This document shows, one piece after another, positions 38,615-47,078 of a DNA stretch of 64,000 bases. The DNA is from Polynucleobacter acidiphobus (GTDB taxonomy: Bacteria; Pseudomonadota; Gammaproteobacteria; Burkholderiales; Burkholderiaceae), in assembly GCF_003065385.1 (NCBI RefSeq), contig NZ_CP023277.1, positions 574,044 through 638,043 on the forward strand, given 5' to 3'. The stretch's first letter is position 1, and every line of letters begins with the position of its first letter. A program made the translations under genes and the position numbers. A model generated the notes under the pieces. That model was not told where the DNA came from and ran no database searches. It was given only the letters and a program-made list of their open reading frames with translations.

Positions 38615-40708
38615 ATGAGTAAAAAATTAGTCTGCGATTGTAATCGCAGCATGCCGCTTGACCCAAAAGAAATGGGTATGCCCATTCATACATCCTTATG
38701 TCGCCAAGAGGTGGGACAGTTTTTGAATGCCTTAAATGAGTCCGAGCCCATTGTGGTCGCTTGTACCCAAGAGCGTGCTCTGTTCTCTGAGCTTGCAAGT
38801 CAGGTAGAAAAGCCACTGATTGCGCCTCTTAAGTTTGTCAACATTCGCGAGATGGCTGGTTGGTCTAGGGATGCGAAGGAGTCCCACCCAAAGATCAAAG
38901 CTTTACTTTCAGTAAGTGATTTGCCCGAGCCCGATGCGGTACCGATTGTTGACTATCACAGCGATGGACGTGTACTGATCATTGGACCGGGAGATCAAGC
39001 CATCTATTGGGCACAAAGGCTTGGCCAGTCATTAGAAGTGAGTGTCTTGTTAACGGAGGCTAGTACCTTGCCTACTGGGCGTAGCTACCCAGTATTTACT
39101 GGAAACATCACAAGTCTCGAGGGCTATCTGGGGCGCTTTATCGCCAAATGGGAGCTTAACAATCCAATTGATCCTGAGATGTGTACGCGGTGCGGAGCAT
39201 GCGTTACCGTATGCCCTGAAAATGCGATCGATTTATCGTTTCAGATTGATTTGGATAAATGTAAGTCCCACCGTGCCTGTGTCAACGCGTGCGCTGGTAT
39301 CGGTGCAATTAATTTTGAGCGAGCTGAACGTTCTCGTGAGGGTGAGTTTGATCTAATTCTTGATCTGCAAACGAATCCTAGTATTCAAATTAGTCAAAAA
39401 CCTCAGGGATATTTTGCGCCTGGCCCAGACCGATTTGAGCAATCTTTGGCAGCCAGTCAATTGCTCGGAATGGTTGGTGAGTTTGAGAAGCCAAAATATT
39501 TTGTCTATACCGAAAAAATTTGTGCACATGGACGTAATGGCAAGGTCGGTTGCTCCGCATGTATTGATGTGTGTTCAACAAAAGCAATTCAGTCGGTGTT
39601 TAAGGATGGACAGGGTAAGGTAGAAGTCAATCCAAACCTCTGTATGGGATGCGGTGCTTGTGCGACGGTTTGTCCATCAGGTGCGATGCGTTATAACTTT
39701 CCAAGCGTCCCGTATCAGGGGCGGCAGATCAAAACACTGGCACAAACCTACTTGAACGGAATTGTTAGCTCAAAGCCTGGTCAGAATGCTCCAAGCTTAT
39801 TGATTCATAGCCAGCAGGCTGGCACCACTCTTTTGGAGAATCTCGGGCGTGCCGCTCGCACAAAAGCGAAAGAAGTAATTGGGCTGCCTGCATTTGTGAT
39901 TCCGTTTGCTGTTGAGCATATCGCCTCAACTGGAATTGATTTATGGGTTGGTGCAATGTCTTATGGTTTTGGTGAGGTCATATTGCTGCTGAGTGGTGAC
40001 GAAGACCCTGGATACCGAAGTGCGCTTGCCGAGCAGGTCGACTTAGCGAATTCCATTTCTCAAGCATTAGGCTATGGCCAGCGTGTGCGCTGCATCATGG
40101 CCTCTTCAAGCTCAGACGTGGATACAGTCAATCAGGTCATGGCTGAATTGCTCACTCGCAAAGCCCAAAAATTGATGGCACCTCCAGCCAGCTTTGCGTT
40201 AGCGATGCAAAAGCGCGAGACCCTTGAAATGAGTTTGGAGCATTTATTGCAATTTGCTCCACAGGCTTTACCTGCCGAGGGTGTGCCATTGCCAGCGCAC
40301 TCACCTTTGGGGGCAATTGCGGTGAATAAAGACGCGTGCACGCTTTGCATGTCCTGTGTGGGAGCATGCCCTGAGGGTGCTTTATTAGATAACCCCGATG
40401 AGCCACAGCTCTCGTTTATTGAGAAACAATGCGTGCAATGCGGACTTTGTGAACAAACCTGCCCTGAGAACGCAATCACTTTAAGCCCCCGTTTGAGTTC
40501 GATTGAACAGCGAAAGCAAAAGGTCTTGCTCAATAAAACCGAGCCATTCCATTGCATCAGCTGTGGCAAGGCATTTGGAACCCTGAAGATGGTTGAGCTG
40601 ATGCTGGGTCGAATTGGCACCCATCACGCCTTCTCAGGTGAGGCCTTGAATCGCCTGAAAATGTGTAGTGATTGCCGGGTCGTGGATATGATGAAAAAAG
40701 AACTGTGA
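38615..40708 (+). CDS. Polyferredoxin-like 4Fe-4S protein
   Basis: A 697-residue soluble protein. Ferredoxin-type clusters appear in three groups: CTRCGACVTVCPENAI and CKSHRACVNAC (about 185-230), CSACIDVCSTKAI and CMGCGACATVCPSGAM (about 310-355), CTLCMSCVGACPEGAL and CVQCGLCEQTCPENAI (about 572-625). Two CxxC pairs (CISCGKAF, CSDCRVVDM) end the chain. A segment at about 105-150 (LIIGPGDQAIYWAQRLGQSL) resembles a nucleotide-binding fold. It probably relays electrons or assists cluster insertion for formate dehydrogenase. Confidence 0.85.
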   Translation: MSKKLVCDCNRSMPLDPKEMGMPIHTSLCRQEVGQFLNALNESEPIVVACTQERALFSELASQVEKPLIAPLKFVNIREMAGWSRDAKESHPKIKALLSVSDLPEPDAVPIVDYHSDGRVLIIGPGDQAIYWAQRLGQSLEVSVLLTEASTLPTGRSYPVFTGNITSLEGYLGRFIAKWELNNPIDPEMCTRCGACVTVCPENAIDLSFQIDLDKCKSHRACVNACAGIGAINFERAERSREGEFDLILDLQTNPSIQISQKPQGYFAPGPDRFEQSLAASQLLGMVGEFEKPKYFVYTEKICAHGRNGKVGCSACIDVCSTKAIQSVFKDGQGKVEVNPNLCMGCGACATVCPSGAMRYNFPSVPYQGRQIKTLAQTYLNGIVSSKPGQNAPSLLIHSQQAGTTLLENLGRAARTKAKEVIGLPAFVIPFAVEHIASTGIDLWVGAMSYGFGEVILLLSGDEDPGYRSALAEQVDLANSISQALGYGQRVRCIMASSSSDVDTVNQVMAELLTRKAQKLMAPPASFALAMQKRETLEMSLEHLLQFAPQALPAEGVPLPAHSPLGAIAVNKDACTLCMSCVGACPEGALLDNPDEPQLSFIEKQCVQCGLCEQTCPENAITLSPRLSSIEQRKQKVLLNKTEPFHCISCGKAFGTLKMVELMLGRIGTHHAFSGEALNRLKMCSDCRVVDMMKKEL

Positions 40709-40717
40709 ACAACATTC

Positions 40718-41353
40718 ATGAGCGAAGCAAATATTCCCCAGACACCAGAACTTAGCCAAGAGGGCTTAGCTGAAGACTTGGCACGTGCCGATTTGTACGG
40801 CCTCCTTGCGAACTTATTTTTTCAACCCCCGGATCAGGTATTGCTTGATCAAATTAGTGCATCAGGAAATACAGATGCTCCAGATAATCAGGCACCATTG
40901 GCAAGTGTTTGGACCGACTTGGTTGAGGCAGCCAAGCATAGTAAGGCATCGGATTGGAAGGCTGAATACGACAGTAGTTTTTTGGGAGTTGGCAAACCCA
41001 ATGTGTTTTTATATGGCTCCTACTATCTCGCTGGGCATTTGCATGAAAAGCCGCTCCTAGACATTAGGCGCTCACTTTTGCAATTTGGACTGGAGGCCTC
41101 TGATTCAGTTGCCGAAACCGAGGACCATATTGCAGCCTTATTTGAGGTCATGCGTTACCTTATCGCAGGGGAGGATGTGGAGGTAGCAAATTTGACCAAT
41201 CAGCGAATATTCTTCAACGATCATATTCGCCCTTGGTATGAGGAATTGTGCGATGCAATCGACGCCGATCCGGAAACCCATTTGTACAAAGCCGTCTCGG
41301 CGCTGACCCGAGAGTTTTTGGCGATTGAGGGTCAAAGTTTTGATATGGTTTAG
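40718..41353 (+). CDS. TorD/DmsD-family molybdoenzyme chaperone
   Basis: All-helical redox enzyme maturation protein (211 residues) that would bind the Tat signal of the formate dehydrogenase catalytic subunit and hold it until its cofactor is inserted. Landmarks are ARADLYGLLANLFFQPPDQV at the N-terminus, YDSSFLGVGKPNVFLYGSYY and the C-terminal ALTREFLAIE. Its place between the polyferredoxin and the Tat-exported subunits supports this role. Confidence 0.88.
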   Translation: MSEANIPQTPELSQEGLAEDLARADLYGLLANLFFQPPDQVLLDQISASGNTDAPDNQAPLASVWTDLVEAAKHSKASDWKAEYDSSFLGVGKPNVFLYGSYYLAGHLHEKPLLDIRRSLLQFGLEASDSVAETEDHIAALFEVMRYLIAGEDVEVANLTNQRIFFNDHIRPWYEELCDAIDADPETHLYKAVSALTREFLAIEGQSFDMV

Positions 41354-41495
41354 TCAAATTCAATTGACACCATAGTTCTTGCATTTAAGGGTAAATCCTA
41401 GCGTATAAAACATGCAAAAACTTACATAAATATTTCAATTCTTCTACACTCAAAGTGTTGATATGCATCAACTATATTCGTGTAAAGGAATATTT
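41354..41495 (+). promoter_or_regulatory. Probable promoter region of the fdh structural genes
   Basis: This 142-base AT-rich gap separates the accessory genes from the structural genes. It contains TATAAA near 41405, and a 6-bp inverted repeat GTTGAT-ATGC-ATCAAC at 41457-41472, just ahead of the AAAGGAAT ribosome site. I cannot assign a -35/-10 pair and there is no sigma-54 signature. Confidence 0.45.
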
Positions 41496-41717
41496 ATGGA
41501 TAGCAAAAAAGTTGTAGACGCTCAAGAAAAATCCAAACCATCTCGTCGTAAATTTTTCATTGGCGCGGGAGTCACAGTTGGTGCCGCTGCTGTTGCTTCT
41601 CAAACACCGCTTGGTCAGGCAATTGTTCAGGATGTTGCTGAGGCAGTTACCAGTAAGCCTGATGGCTATCATCTGACTGCTCATATTAAGAAGTATTACC
41701 AAACAACGCTCGTTTAA
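41496..41717 (+). CDS. Small Tat-signal protein of the formate dehydrogenase locus
   Basis: A 73-residue protein starting MDSKKVVDAQEKSKPSRRKF; the twin-arginine motif SRRKFFIGAGVTVGAAAVA is followed by about 35 residues ending HIKKYYQTTLV. Such proteins recur ahead of formate dehydrogenase alpha subunits. Either the helix stays as a membrane anchor or a short peptide is released. AAAGGAA lies ahead of the ATG at good spacing. A 33-base upstream extension to another ATG is less likely, as it lacks a ribosome site. Confidence 0.82.
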   Translation: MDSKKVVDAQEKSKPSRRKFFIGAGVTVGAAAVASQTPLGQAIVQDVAEAVTSKPDGYHLTAHIKKYYQTTLV

Positions 41718-41730
41718 TCGAGCGTTTTTT
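41705..41730 (+). terminator. Hairpin-T terminator over the small Tat gene stop
   Basis: AACGCTCG (41705-41712) pairs with CGAGCGTT (41719-41726) around the loop TTTAAT, followed by T to 41730. The stop codon TAA (41715-41717) lies in the loop. It stands between the small Tat gene and fdhA and may act as a partial terminator or an mRNA processing site. Confidence 0.75.
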
Positions 41731-41771
41731 ATTGAACAAAACTATTTATTGCTTATCGCAGGAGTCTCATC

Positions 41772-44750
41772 ATGAGCCTAACTCGCAAATCAACCTCAAC
41801 CTCTAGCCGGGTTTCTTCCCAACTGATTGGTAGCCTATCCCGCGGATTGCGTTCAGCAGTTCCGACTATGGACCGCCGTACGTTCCTAAAACGTTCCGGT
41901 ATTGGTGTTGGTGCTGGTATTGCCGCCACTCAATTAAATATGCTCCAAAAAGCGAATGCGGCTGAGACCAAAGCGATGCTTGATGGCAAAGGCAAGATTG
42001 AAGTGAAGCGCACAGTTTGCACCCATTGCTCAGTAGGGTGCTCGTTTGATGCAACCGTTGAAAATGGGGTTTGGGTTCGTCAAGATCCCGTGTTTGAATC
42101 GCCTATCAATATGGGTGGCGCATGCGCAAAGGGTGCTGCATTACGTGAGCATGGGCATGGCGACTATCGTTTGCGCACTCCCATGAAGTTAGTGGATGGC
42201 AAATACCAGAAAATTTCTTGGGATCAGGCGCTTGATGAGATTACCACCAAGATGAAAGATCTGCGTTCAAAGTACACGCCAGACTCCATCTTCTTTATTG
42301 GCTCATCAAAGTACAACAACGAGCAAGCCTATTTGCTCCGTAAGTTTGTGTCGTTCTACGGCACCAATAATACCGACCACCAAGCGCGTATTTGCCACTC
42401 GACTACCGTTGCAGGTGTAGCAAATACCTGGGGTTATGGTGCAATGACCAATAGCTACAACGACATGATGAATTCGAAGGCTGCGTTGTACATCGGCTCG
42501 AATGCCGCTGAAGCGCATCCCGTATCCATGTTGCATATGTTGCATGCGAAAGAGAATGGCTGCAAAGTGATCGTGGTTGATCCACGCTATACGCGAACCG
42601 CTGCAAAATCGGATCAGTACGTACGGATTCGTTCTGGCACTGACATCCCATTCCTCTTTGGTGTGCTGTATCACATTTTCCAAAACGGTTGGGAAGATAA
42701 GAAATATATCAACGATCGCGTCTTTGGGATGGATGACATTCGCAAAGAGGTCATGGAAAAGTGGACTCCAGCCAATGTCGAAGCGGCTTGCGGAGTGCCA
42801 GAGGCACAAGTGAAGAAGGTTGCAGAAACTATGGCCAAGAATCGTCCAGGAACGATTGTTTGGTGTATGGGACAAACGCAGCACACGATTGGTAATGCCA
42901 TGGTTCGTGCATCTTGCATCTTGCAATTAGCACTCGGTAATATCGGTGTATCTGGTGGTGGCGCAAATATCTTCCGCGGCCACGATAACGTTCAGGGCGC
43001 AACGGACGTTGGTCCAAACCCAGATTCTTTGCCAGGCTACTATGGTCTCGCCGCTGGTTCCTGGAAACACTACGCTGCTGTGTGGGGCGTTGACTATGAG
43101 TGGATCAAGGGTCGCTATGCCCCTGACATGATGGAGAAGTCAGGCACCACCGTTTCTCGTTGGGTTGACGCTGTCCTTGAAAAAGATGACATGGTCGATC
43201 AGGCAACCGCGGTCAAAGGCGTGTTCTTCTGGGGCCATGCACCAAACTCCCAAACCCGTGGCTTGGATATGAAGCGCGCCATGGACAAATTAGACCTTTT
43301 AGTAGTGGTGGATCCCTATCCAAGCGCAACGGCCGCAATGGCAGCAATGCCACCTGCTCCTGGCGGTACAGTCAATAAAAACCGTGCTGTGTATTTGCTA
43401 CCAACAACCACTCAGTTTGAGTGCGCAGGTTCCGCAACCGCATCCAATCGTTCAGTGCAGTGGCGCGAGAAGGTCATCGACCCGCTCTTCGAGTCTGTGC
43501 CTGACCATGTACTCATGCAGGCTTTTGCTGACCGCTTGGGCTTTGGTAAAGAGCTCTCGAAGAACTACAAGATGCTTGATTCCAAGTTTGCTGGCAAAAA
43601 CTGGAAAGAGCCTGAAGTTGAATCCATTCTGCGCGAAATTAATCAAGCGGTTTGGACCATTGGTTACACAGGTCATACCCCAGAGCGCTTAAAGGCGCAT
43701 ATGCGCATGATGAGTGTCTTTGATCCAAAGACCTTGCGTTCACGTGGCGGTAAAGATCCAGTGAGTGGCTACGATACCGCAGGGGATTATTTTGGATTGC
43801 CATGGCCTTGCTTTGGTAACGCTGCCCTCAAGCACCCTGGTTCACCCAACCTCTATGACACCAGTAAGCATGTGATGGATGGTGGCGGTAATTTCCGAGC
43901 CAACTTTGGTGTCGAGAAGGATGGTAAGTCCCTCTTAGCGGCGGATGGCTCGTTCTCGAAAGGCGCTGACATCAAGACCGGCTACCCCGAGGTCGATCAT
44001 ATTTTCTTGAAGAAGTTAGGTTGGTGGAATGAGCTAACCGAGGATGAGAAAAAAGCTGCCGAAGGAAAGAACTGGAAGACAGACCTTTCGGGTGGAATCA
44101 TCCGAGTCACCATGAAAAACCATGGCTGCCACCCATTTGGAAATGCGAAGGCGCGTGCTGTGGTGTGGAACTTCCCAGATGCAATTCCGATTCACCGTGA
44201 AGCGCTTTATAGCACTCGTCCAGACATGGTTGCGAAGTATCCAACCCACGATGACGTGAAGACTTTCTGGCGCTTACCGACTCTGTTTAAGACAGTTCAG
44301 GACAAAGCAATTGAAGATAAGCTCTATGAAAAGTTCCCCATCATTCTGACTTCGGGTCGTTTAGTGGAGTACGAGGGCGGTGGTGAGGAAACTCGCTCGA
44401 ACCCATGGCTTGCTGAGTTGCAGCAAGAGAACTTCGTGGAGATTAATCCAAGTGCAGCAGCCCGGCGCGGTATCAAAAACTGGGACTTTGTTTGGGTGAA
44501 ATCGCCAACTGGTGCCAAGATCAAGGTGCGCGCATTGGTGACCGAACGGGTTGCGCCAGATACTGCCTTTGTGCCTTTCCATTTCTCGGGATGGTGGGAA
44601 GGAAAAGATCTGCTCGATTTTTATCCAAAAGGAGCCTATCCGATTGTTCGTGGTGAGGCCGTTAATACAGGCACTACTTATGGATATGACCGCGTCACCA
44701 TGATGCAAGAGACCAAGACCACGATCTGTCAGATCGAAAAGGCTGCTTAA
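41772..44750 (+). CDS. fdhA: Formate dehydrogenase catalytic subunit, Tat-exported
   Basis: Molybdopterin (Mo or W) oxidoreductase oxidising formate, 992 residues. GGAG lies eight bases before the ATG. The twin-arginine motif DRRTFLKRSG is at residues 34-43, after an unusually long n-region. A 4Fe-4S cluster is bound by C83, C86, C90 and C118. The active-site segment RICHSTTVAG has C208-His209, so it is a cysteine and not a selenocysteine enzyme. The cofactor domains run to the end (QETKTTICQIEKAA). The C-terminal dinucleotide-binding domain contains TSGRLVEYEGGGEETRSNPW. It forms the periplasmic head of an FdnGHI-like complex. Confidence 0.94.
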   Translation: MSLTRKSTSTSSRVSSQLIGSLSRGLRSAVPTMDRRTFLKRSGIGVGAGIAATQLNMLQKANAAETKAMLDGKGKIEVKRTVCTHCSVGCSFDATVENGVWVRQDPVFESPINMGGACAKGAALREHGHGDYRLRTPMKLVDGKYQKISWDQALDEITTKMKDLRSKYTPDSIFFIGSSKYNNEQAYLLRKFVSFYGTNNTDHQARICHSTTVAGVANTWGYGAMTNSYNDMMNSKAALYIGSNAAEAHPVSMLHMLHAKENGCKVIVVDPRYTRTAAKSDQYVRIRSGTDIPFLFGVLYHIFQNGWEDKKYINDRVFGMDDIRKEVMEKWTPANVEAACGVPEAQVKKVAETMAKNRPGTIVWCMGQTQHTIGNAMVRASCILQLALGNIGVSGGGANIFRGHDNVQGATDVGPNPDSLPGYYGLAAGSWKHYAAVWGVDYEWIKGRYAPDMMEKSGTTVSRWVDAVLEKDDMVDQATAVKGVFFWGHAPNSQTRGLDMKRAMDKLDLLVVVDPYPSATAAMAAMPPAPGGTVNKNRAVYLLPTTTQFECAGSATASNRSVQWREKVIDPLFESVPDHVLMQAFADRLGFGKELSKNYKMLDSKFAGKNWKEPEVESILREINQAVWTIGYTGHTPERLKAHMRMMSVFDPKTLRSRGGKDPVSGYDTAGDYFGLPWPCFGNAALKHPGSPNLYDTSKHVMDGGGNFRANFGVEKDGKSLLAADGSFSKGADIKTGYPEVDHIFLKKLGWWNELTEDEKKAAEGKNWKTDLSGGIIRVTMKNHGCHPFGNAKARAVVWNFPDAIPIHREALYSTRPDMVAKYPTHDDVKTFWRLPTLFKTVQDKAIEDKLYEKFPIILTSGRLVEYEGGGEETRSNPWLAELQQENFVEINPSAAARRGIKNWDFVWVKSPTGAKIKVRALVTERVAPDTAFVPFHFSGWWEGKDLLDFYPKGAYPIVRGEAVNTGTTYGYDRVTMMQETKTTICQIEKAA

Positions 44751-44778
44751 CTAACACCGCAAAGTCAGGAGATTAACT

Positions 44779-45429
44779 ATGGCAAGAATGAAATTTATCT
44801 GCGACGCAGAACGGTGTATTGAATGCAACGGTTGCGTTACAGCATGTAAGAACGAGAATGAGGTACCTTGGGGTGTTAATCGCCGAAGGGTAGTTACCAT
44901 TAATGATGGTGTCGTTGGCGCTGAAAAATCCATCTCAGTAGCATGTATGCATTGTGCAGACGCACCATGTATGGCTGTTTGCCCAGTCGATTGCTTCTAT
45001 CGAACCGATGAGGGCGTGGTACTTCATAACAAGGACACTTGTATTGGATGTGGCTATTGTTCATATGCCTGTCCATTTGGCGCACCTCAGTTCCCAAGCT
45101 CTGGTGTATTTGGTTTGCGTGGCAAGATGGATAAGTGCACCTTCTGCAGCGGTGGTCCCGAGAAGAACGGTAGCGTCGCTGAGTTCGAGAAGTATGGCCG
45201 TAATCGTTTGGCCGAAGGCAAATTACCACTTTGCGCTGAGCTTTGCTCAACTAAAGCATTGATTGGTGGCGATGGCGATGTCATTGCGGATGTGTTCCGA
45301 ACCCGTGTGGTCAAGCGGATGGCTGCTGGTAAGAATGCTGGAGCCGATGTATTTGGTTGGGCAACTGCTTACGGCAAACCCAATACTCCCGCACCCGCTG
45401 CTAAACCAGCCGCTGGAGGTAAATCATGA
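44779..45429 (+). CDS. fdhB: Formate dehydrogenase iron-sulfur (beta) subunit
   Basis: Four-cluster ferredoxin of 216 residues relaying electrons from the catalytic subunit to the cytochrome. The clusters are visible as CIECNGCVTACKNEN, CMHCADAPCMAVCPVDC, CIGCGYCSYACPFGAPQF and CTFCSGG with later Cys in CAELCSTKAL. No C-terminal membrane anchor is present, so attachment must be through the cytochrome subunit. AGGAG precedes the ATG. The tail is Ala/Pro-rich. The stop overlaps the small lipoprotein start (ATGA). Confidence 0.93.
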   Translation: MARMKFICDAERCIECNGCVTACKNENEVPWGVNRRRVVTINDGVVGAEKSISVACMHCADAPCMAVCPVDCFYRTDEGVVLHNKDTCIGCGYCSYACPFGAPQFPSSGVFGLRGKMDKCTFCSGGPEKNGSVAEFEKYGRNRLAEGKLPLCAELCSTKALIGGDGDVIADVFRTRVVKRMAAGKNAGADVFGWATAYGKPNTPAPAAKPAAGGKS

Positions 45430-45650
45430 AACTCGCTATAACGAGCGCCTTAGTTGCAACCGCTTTATTGGCTGGCTGTAACGAGGCGAATGTAGGTACC
45501 TCGGCGTCTAAGCGACCCGATATGGCTCCTTACATGGGTGCTGATAATGGGTTTATGGCGAAAGGTTGGAAACCAGGTGATCAGGCGAGCTGGAATGCTG
45601 AGATTACGAAGCGGAATCAGTTTCAGTCTGAGTACAGCAGAATCAAATAA
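45426..45650 (+). CDS. Small lipoprotein in the formate dehydrogenase operon
   Basis: A 74-residue protein with a clear lipoprotein signal: KLAITSALVATALLAGC. The mature part contains MAPYMGADNGFMAKGWKPGD and a charged end. No family recognised. Translational coupling to fdhB and position ahead of the cytochrome gene suggest it belongs to the complex. Confidence 0.78.
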   Translation: MKLAITSALVATALLAGCNEANVGTSASKRPDMAPYMGADNGFMAKGWKPGDQASWNAEITKRNQFQSEYSRIK

Positions 45651-45677
45651 AAATTAGAATAATTTGGAGATGATCCG

Positions 45678-46736
45678 ATGAATGCATCATTTGGCTCTGT
45701 AATACGATCTATCCTGTTGGCAGCAGGTCTTGCTATCAGCTCTCTAAGTATTGCTCAACAAGGAACCGCCCAGTCGCCGACTCCTCAGAAGGTTGAGTCA
45801 GTCAATATTCTGGATGTTGGACGGTCATCGAATGCAACTACTCAAGCTGCCGTTGAGGCGGGTAAAAATCAACCAGGAAACAATGCACCAATCTGGAGAA
45901 TGGTGAATAGCGACGAGGTGCATTACACCTCGCTACCAGGAGCTGAAAATGGTGTATTGATCCAAAAGACCGGGCAAGAGTGGCGTTTAATTCGTAACGG
46001 CGTAATTACTGTTTATGGAGCCTGGCTTTTAACCCTTGCACTCTGTGGCGTAGTCGCGATGTATATCTTCAAGGGAACTATCAAGCTACATGAGCCGATG
46101 TCGGGACGTAAAATCCAGCGCTTTACCTTGTTAGAGCGAATTACCCATTGGACCATGGCGTTTACCTTTGTCGCACTTGCCTTTACCGGCATCATGATCT
46201 TATGGGGTAAGTACTTCTTATTACCATTAACAGGGCCAGCATTCTTTGGAACCTTCTTATTGGTATGCAAAAACGTGCATAACTTTGTGGGGCCGGCATT
46301 CACGGTAAGCATCGTGGTGTTCTTTATCCTGTTTGTCCGCAGAAACCTTCCAGAGAAGGGCGATATGGCCTGGGCGCTTGGCTTTGGTGGTTTGATCTCA
46401 GGCAAGCATATCCCTGCTGGATTTTTTAATTTCGGTGAGAAGTTCTGGTTTTGGGTTGGAATGGTGATTTTGGGATCAGCAGTGTCCGCTTCGGGTTGGG
46501 TGCTCGATATGATCGTGCCATTTATTCAAATTGAATACTGGCGCGGCACCATGCAGATTGCCAACATCATTCATGGCGTTGGAGCGATTTTGATGACTGC
46601 GCTCGCGCTTGGGCATATCTACATCGGCACGATTGGTATGCAAGGCTCAATCGATGCCATGAAAACGGGATATTGCGATGAGACTTGGGCTAAAGAACAC
46701 CATGAGCTTTGGTATAAAAAATTAGGAAAGGGGTAA
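45678..46736 (+). CDS. fdhC: Formate dehydrogenase cytochrome b556 (gamma) subunit
   Basis: Membrane cytochrome b passing electrons to quinone, 352 residues. It has an N-terminal signal-like segment, a periplasmic stretch (about 30-105) and four core helices. Candidate heme-ligand His residues are in LERITHWTMAFTFVALAFTG, CKNVHNFVGPAF and ANIIHGVGAILMTALALGHI. The C-terminal segment after helix 4 (CDETWAKEHHELWYKK) is family-typical. GGAG lies nine bases before the ATG. The long pre-domain is shared by betaproteobacterial relatives. Confidence 0.92.
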   Translation: MNASFGSVIRSILLAAGLAISSLSIAQQGTAQSPTPQKVESVNILDVGRSSNATTQAAVEAGKNQPGNNAPIWRMVNSDEVHYTSLPGAENGVLIQKTGQEWRLIRNGVITVYGAWLLTLALCGVVAMYIFKGTIKLHEPMSGRKIQRFTLLERITHWTMAFTFVALAFTGIMILWGKYFLLPLTGPAFFGTFLLVCKNVHNFVGPAFTVSIVVFFILFVRRNLPEKGDMAWALGFGGLISGKHIPAGFFNFGEKFWFWVGMVILGSAVSASGWVLDMIVPFIQIEYWRGTMQIANIIHGVGAILMTALALGHIYIGTIGMQGSIDAMKTGYCDETWAKEHHELWYKKLGKG

Positions 46737-46741
46737 TTCAC

Positions 46742-47029
46742 ATGAAACGTTTGCTTGTTGGTTCTGTCTGTTTAATCGGATCAACCGTCGCCTTAGCTGC
46801 ATTACCGCCCCCAACCCCACAGCAAGCCGAGGCGGCTGCTCTTGCTAAAGCAAAAACTGCTTATGCAGGAACCGTTGCCAGCTATCAGCTTTGCCAATCC
46901 ATAAATGCCATTGCGATGAAATATAAAACAGCAGGTACGCCCAATCCTGCTCCTTGTGTTGCGCCACCCCCATTTGTACCTCCGGCAACAGCCGCAGTCG
47001 CACCAGCGCCTGCACCTGCTAAAAAATAA
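46742..47029 (+). CDS. Small exported protein, end of the formate dehydrogenase operon
   Basis: A 95-residue protein with a signal peptide ending VALAALPPP, one helix-like segment (about 28-65) with a lone Cys in YQLCQSINAIAMKY, a second Cys in NPAPCVAPPP, and a Pro/Ala-rich tail. No family recognised. It lies five bases after fdhC and before a strong terminator, so it is co-transcribed with the complex. Confidence 0.75.
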   Translation: MKRLLVGSVCLIGSTVALAALPPPTPQQAEAAALAKAKTAYAGTVASYQLCQSINAIAMKYKTAGTPNPAPCVAPPPFVPPATAAVAPAPAPAKK

Positions 47030-47048
47030 CTCAATATTTCTTAATAGG

Positions 47049-47078
47049 AATCCCCAAGGCGCACCTTGGGGATTTTTT
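47049..47078 (+). terminator. Intrinsic terminator of the formate dehydrogenase operon
   Basis: A perfect 11-bp stem (47049-47059 with 47064-47074), loop CGCA, followed by T to 47078. It abuts the convergent PEBP stop and probably insulates both. Confidence 0.9.

Noticed and set aside
41457..41472. GTTGAT-ATGC-ATCAAC as a copy of the GGTGCA operator
   Set aside because: Only ATGCAT-like bases are shared; the GGTGCA arms are absent.
42306..42926. 206-codon open frame antisense to fdhA
   Set aside because: Shadow of the strongly biased coding strand; no ribosome site or recognisable domain.
45918..45934. GAGGTG-CATTA-CACCTC inverted repeat as a regulatory site
   Set aside because: It is inside the fdhC coding sequence and does not fit the spacing of the intergenic operators.
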